From positions 1-6,640 of the forward strand of contig JAAXJP010000161.1 of NCBI GenBank assembly GCA_012269805.1: a stretch of 6,640 nt of DNA. Reading direction: 5' to 3'. Positions 6,241 through 6,640 of the stretch are shown in pieces; position 1 is the first letter of the stretch; every line of letters begins with the position of its first letter. Both the position numbers and the translations under genes were made by a program. The stretch is from Rubrivirga sp. (GTDB taxonomy: Bacteria > Bacteroidota > Rhodothermia > Rhodothermales > Rubricoccaceae). The notes beneath the pieces were generated by a model, which did not search any database, was not told the origin of the DNA, and saw only the letters and a list, made by a program, of their open reading frames with translations.

Positions 6241-6308
6241 GGAGACGGGAAATGGGTTGCAAAAGGGTAAGAGGAAGCGATCTGCCCGTTCCCTATTTCC
6301 CGGTCCCC
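6241..6308. repeat. Imperfect inverted repeat in the gap after the nucleotidase gene
   Basis: The left arm GGAGACGGGAAATGGG (6241-6256) pairs with CCCTATTTCCCGGTCCCC (6291-6308). The pairing has two single-base bulges and one mismatch, around a 34-base loop. The loop is noticeably richer in A/T than the surroundings. On the minus strand the structure runs from the nucleotidase stop (TAG, 6293-6295) to one base before the proposed GTG start of the next gene, so it could end transcription or mask that start. Function is inferred from position only. Confidence 0.5.
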
Positions 6309-6325
6309 GTTTCCCCATCCCCCCC
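6285..6325 (-). other. G-tract run with G-quadruplex potential
   Basis: On the minus strand there are six runs of at least three G, of lengths 7, 4, 4, 3, 3 and 3, separated by gaps of 2 to 5 bases. They occupy the last codons of the nucleotidase gene, its TAG stop and the bases just after it. This meets the usual G3+N1-7 pattern with two tracts to spare. Since the minus strand is the coding strand, the mRNA could also fold. The repeated GGGGA-like units suggest growth by replication slippage. Confidence 0.6.
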
Positions 6326-6640
6326 GCCGAGGCCGTCGAGGCCCATCTCGCGGGAGGCCGCCTCGAGGCCGGGGTCCTGGGGCGTCCGGTGGTCGTGGGG
6401 GAGCGTCCCGCGCGGGCTCCGGAGGTACACGAACGGCGTGTAGTGGAGAAAGTTGGAGACGCGGGCCGTGTAGACGTCGGCGGAGGCCTCGATCTGGCGG
6501 GCGAGGTGGCTCTTGTCGTTGCCGGCCCACATCAGCGGCCCCCAGCTCTCGTTGACGAGCCGGGCCGAGGCCGCCGCCAGCGGGGCGATCTCGGCGTCGA
6601 TCGTGAGGAGCCGGTCGCGCGTGGCCGTGATCCGGTCGGT
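6293..6640 (-). CDS. Probable HAD-IG family purine 5'-nucleotidase, C-terminal part (5' end outside window)
   Basis: The frame is open to the right edge and gives the last 115 residues; the ATG at 6532 is internal (residue 37 here). The segment WGPLMWAGNDKSHLARQIE, then DVYTARVSNFLHYTPFVYLR and SPRGTLPHDH (residues about 33-84) resembles the C-terminal signature of the HAD-IG 5'-nucleotidases, the family of human cytosolic nucleotidase II and the NT5DC proteins. Preceding it is a helix (TRDRLLTIDAEIAPLAAASA). These enzymes remove phosphate from IMP and GMP in the cytosol. The catalytic Asp motifs lie in the missing N-terminal part, so activity cannot be judged. After LPHDH comes a tail of about 30 residues ending in GLGGGDGETGTGK, which looks like low-complexity sequence made by the G-tract repeat across the stop codon. 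The family call rests on remembered motifs and was not searched. Confidence 0.7.
   Translation of the reverse strand, partial: TDRITATRDRLLTIDAEIAPLAAASARLVNESWGPLMWAGNDKSHLARQIEASADVYTARVSNFLHYTPFVYLRSPRGTLPHDHRTPQDPGLEAASREMGLDGLGGGDGETGTGK

Noticed and set aside
5832..6443. 203-codon plus-strand open frame
   Set aside because: It crosses the gap between two minus-strand genes and has no recognisable motifs; its translation is shadow-like.
1..6640. Mobile element, defence system, CRISPR or tRNA content
   Set aside because: No transposase, integrase, direct-repeat array or tRNA-like cloverleaf was seen, and composition is even across the genes.

Overview
The window looks like a chromosomal segment from a GC-rich member of the Bacteroidota/Rhodothermota, probably near Rubrivirga or Rubricoccus. 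The evidence is a TonB-dependent receptor coupled to a DUF4249-type lipoprotein (a Bacteroidota hallmark), very high GC, and no Shine-Dalgarno sequence before any of the starts. The genus is inferred from general character, not from a search.

Right-pointing half (1-3427): the C-terminal 585 residues of an outer-membrane TonB-dependent receptor, whose 5' end lies outside the window. Its stop codon overlaps the start of a 356-residue DUF4249 lipoprotein (TGATG). After 78 bp comes a small lipoprotein of 172 residues that I do not recognise. The first two genes form a likely surface uptake pair; the third may be part of it.

Left-pointing half (3460-6640, minus strand), in order of transcription: the C-terminal 115 residues of a probable HAD-IG family purine 5'-nucleotidase, an unrecognised protein of about 149 residues, then a tight three-gene signalling unit. 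That unit holds a stand-alone receiver domain, an alpha/beta hydrolase very like RsbQ of Bacillus subtilis, and a PAS histidine kinase. Receiver and hydrolase overlap by 4 bp (ATGA); hydrolase and kinase overlap by 13 bp. In Bacillus, RsbQ activates the PAS domain of the phosphatase RsbP. Here the hydrolase sits beside a PAS domain of the same style, but the output is a histidine kinase. The likely chain is: hydrolase makes or binds a small ligand, the PAS domain senses it, the kinase autophosphorylates on His142, and phosphate passes to Asp59 of the receiver. The receiver has no DNA-binding domain, so the final output is unknown.

The two halves converge on a 32-bp gap (3428-3459) holding a 9-bp-stem hairpin that probably stops transcription from both sides. 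The same hairpin core (CCTCG, a 4-base loop, CGAGG) recurs at 1797-1818 and 5748-5761. A run of six G-tracts on the minus strand lies across the stop codon of the nucleotidase gene, next to an imperfect inverted repeat. No RNA genes, mobile elements or CRISPR arrays were seen, and no stretch over 300 bp lacks a gene.
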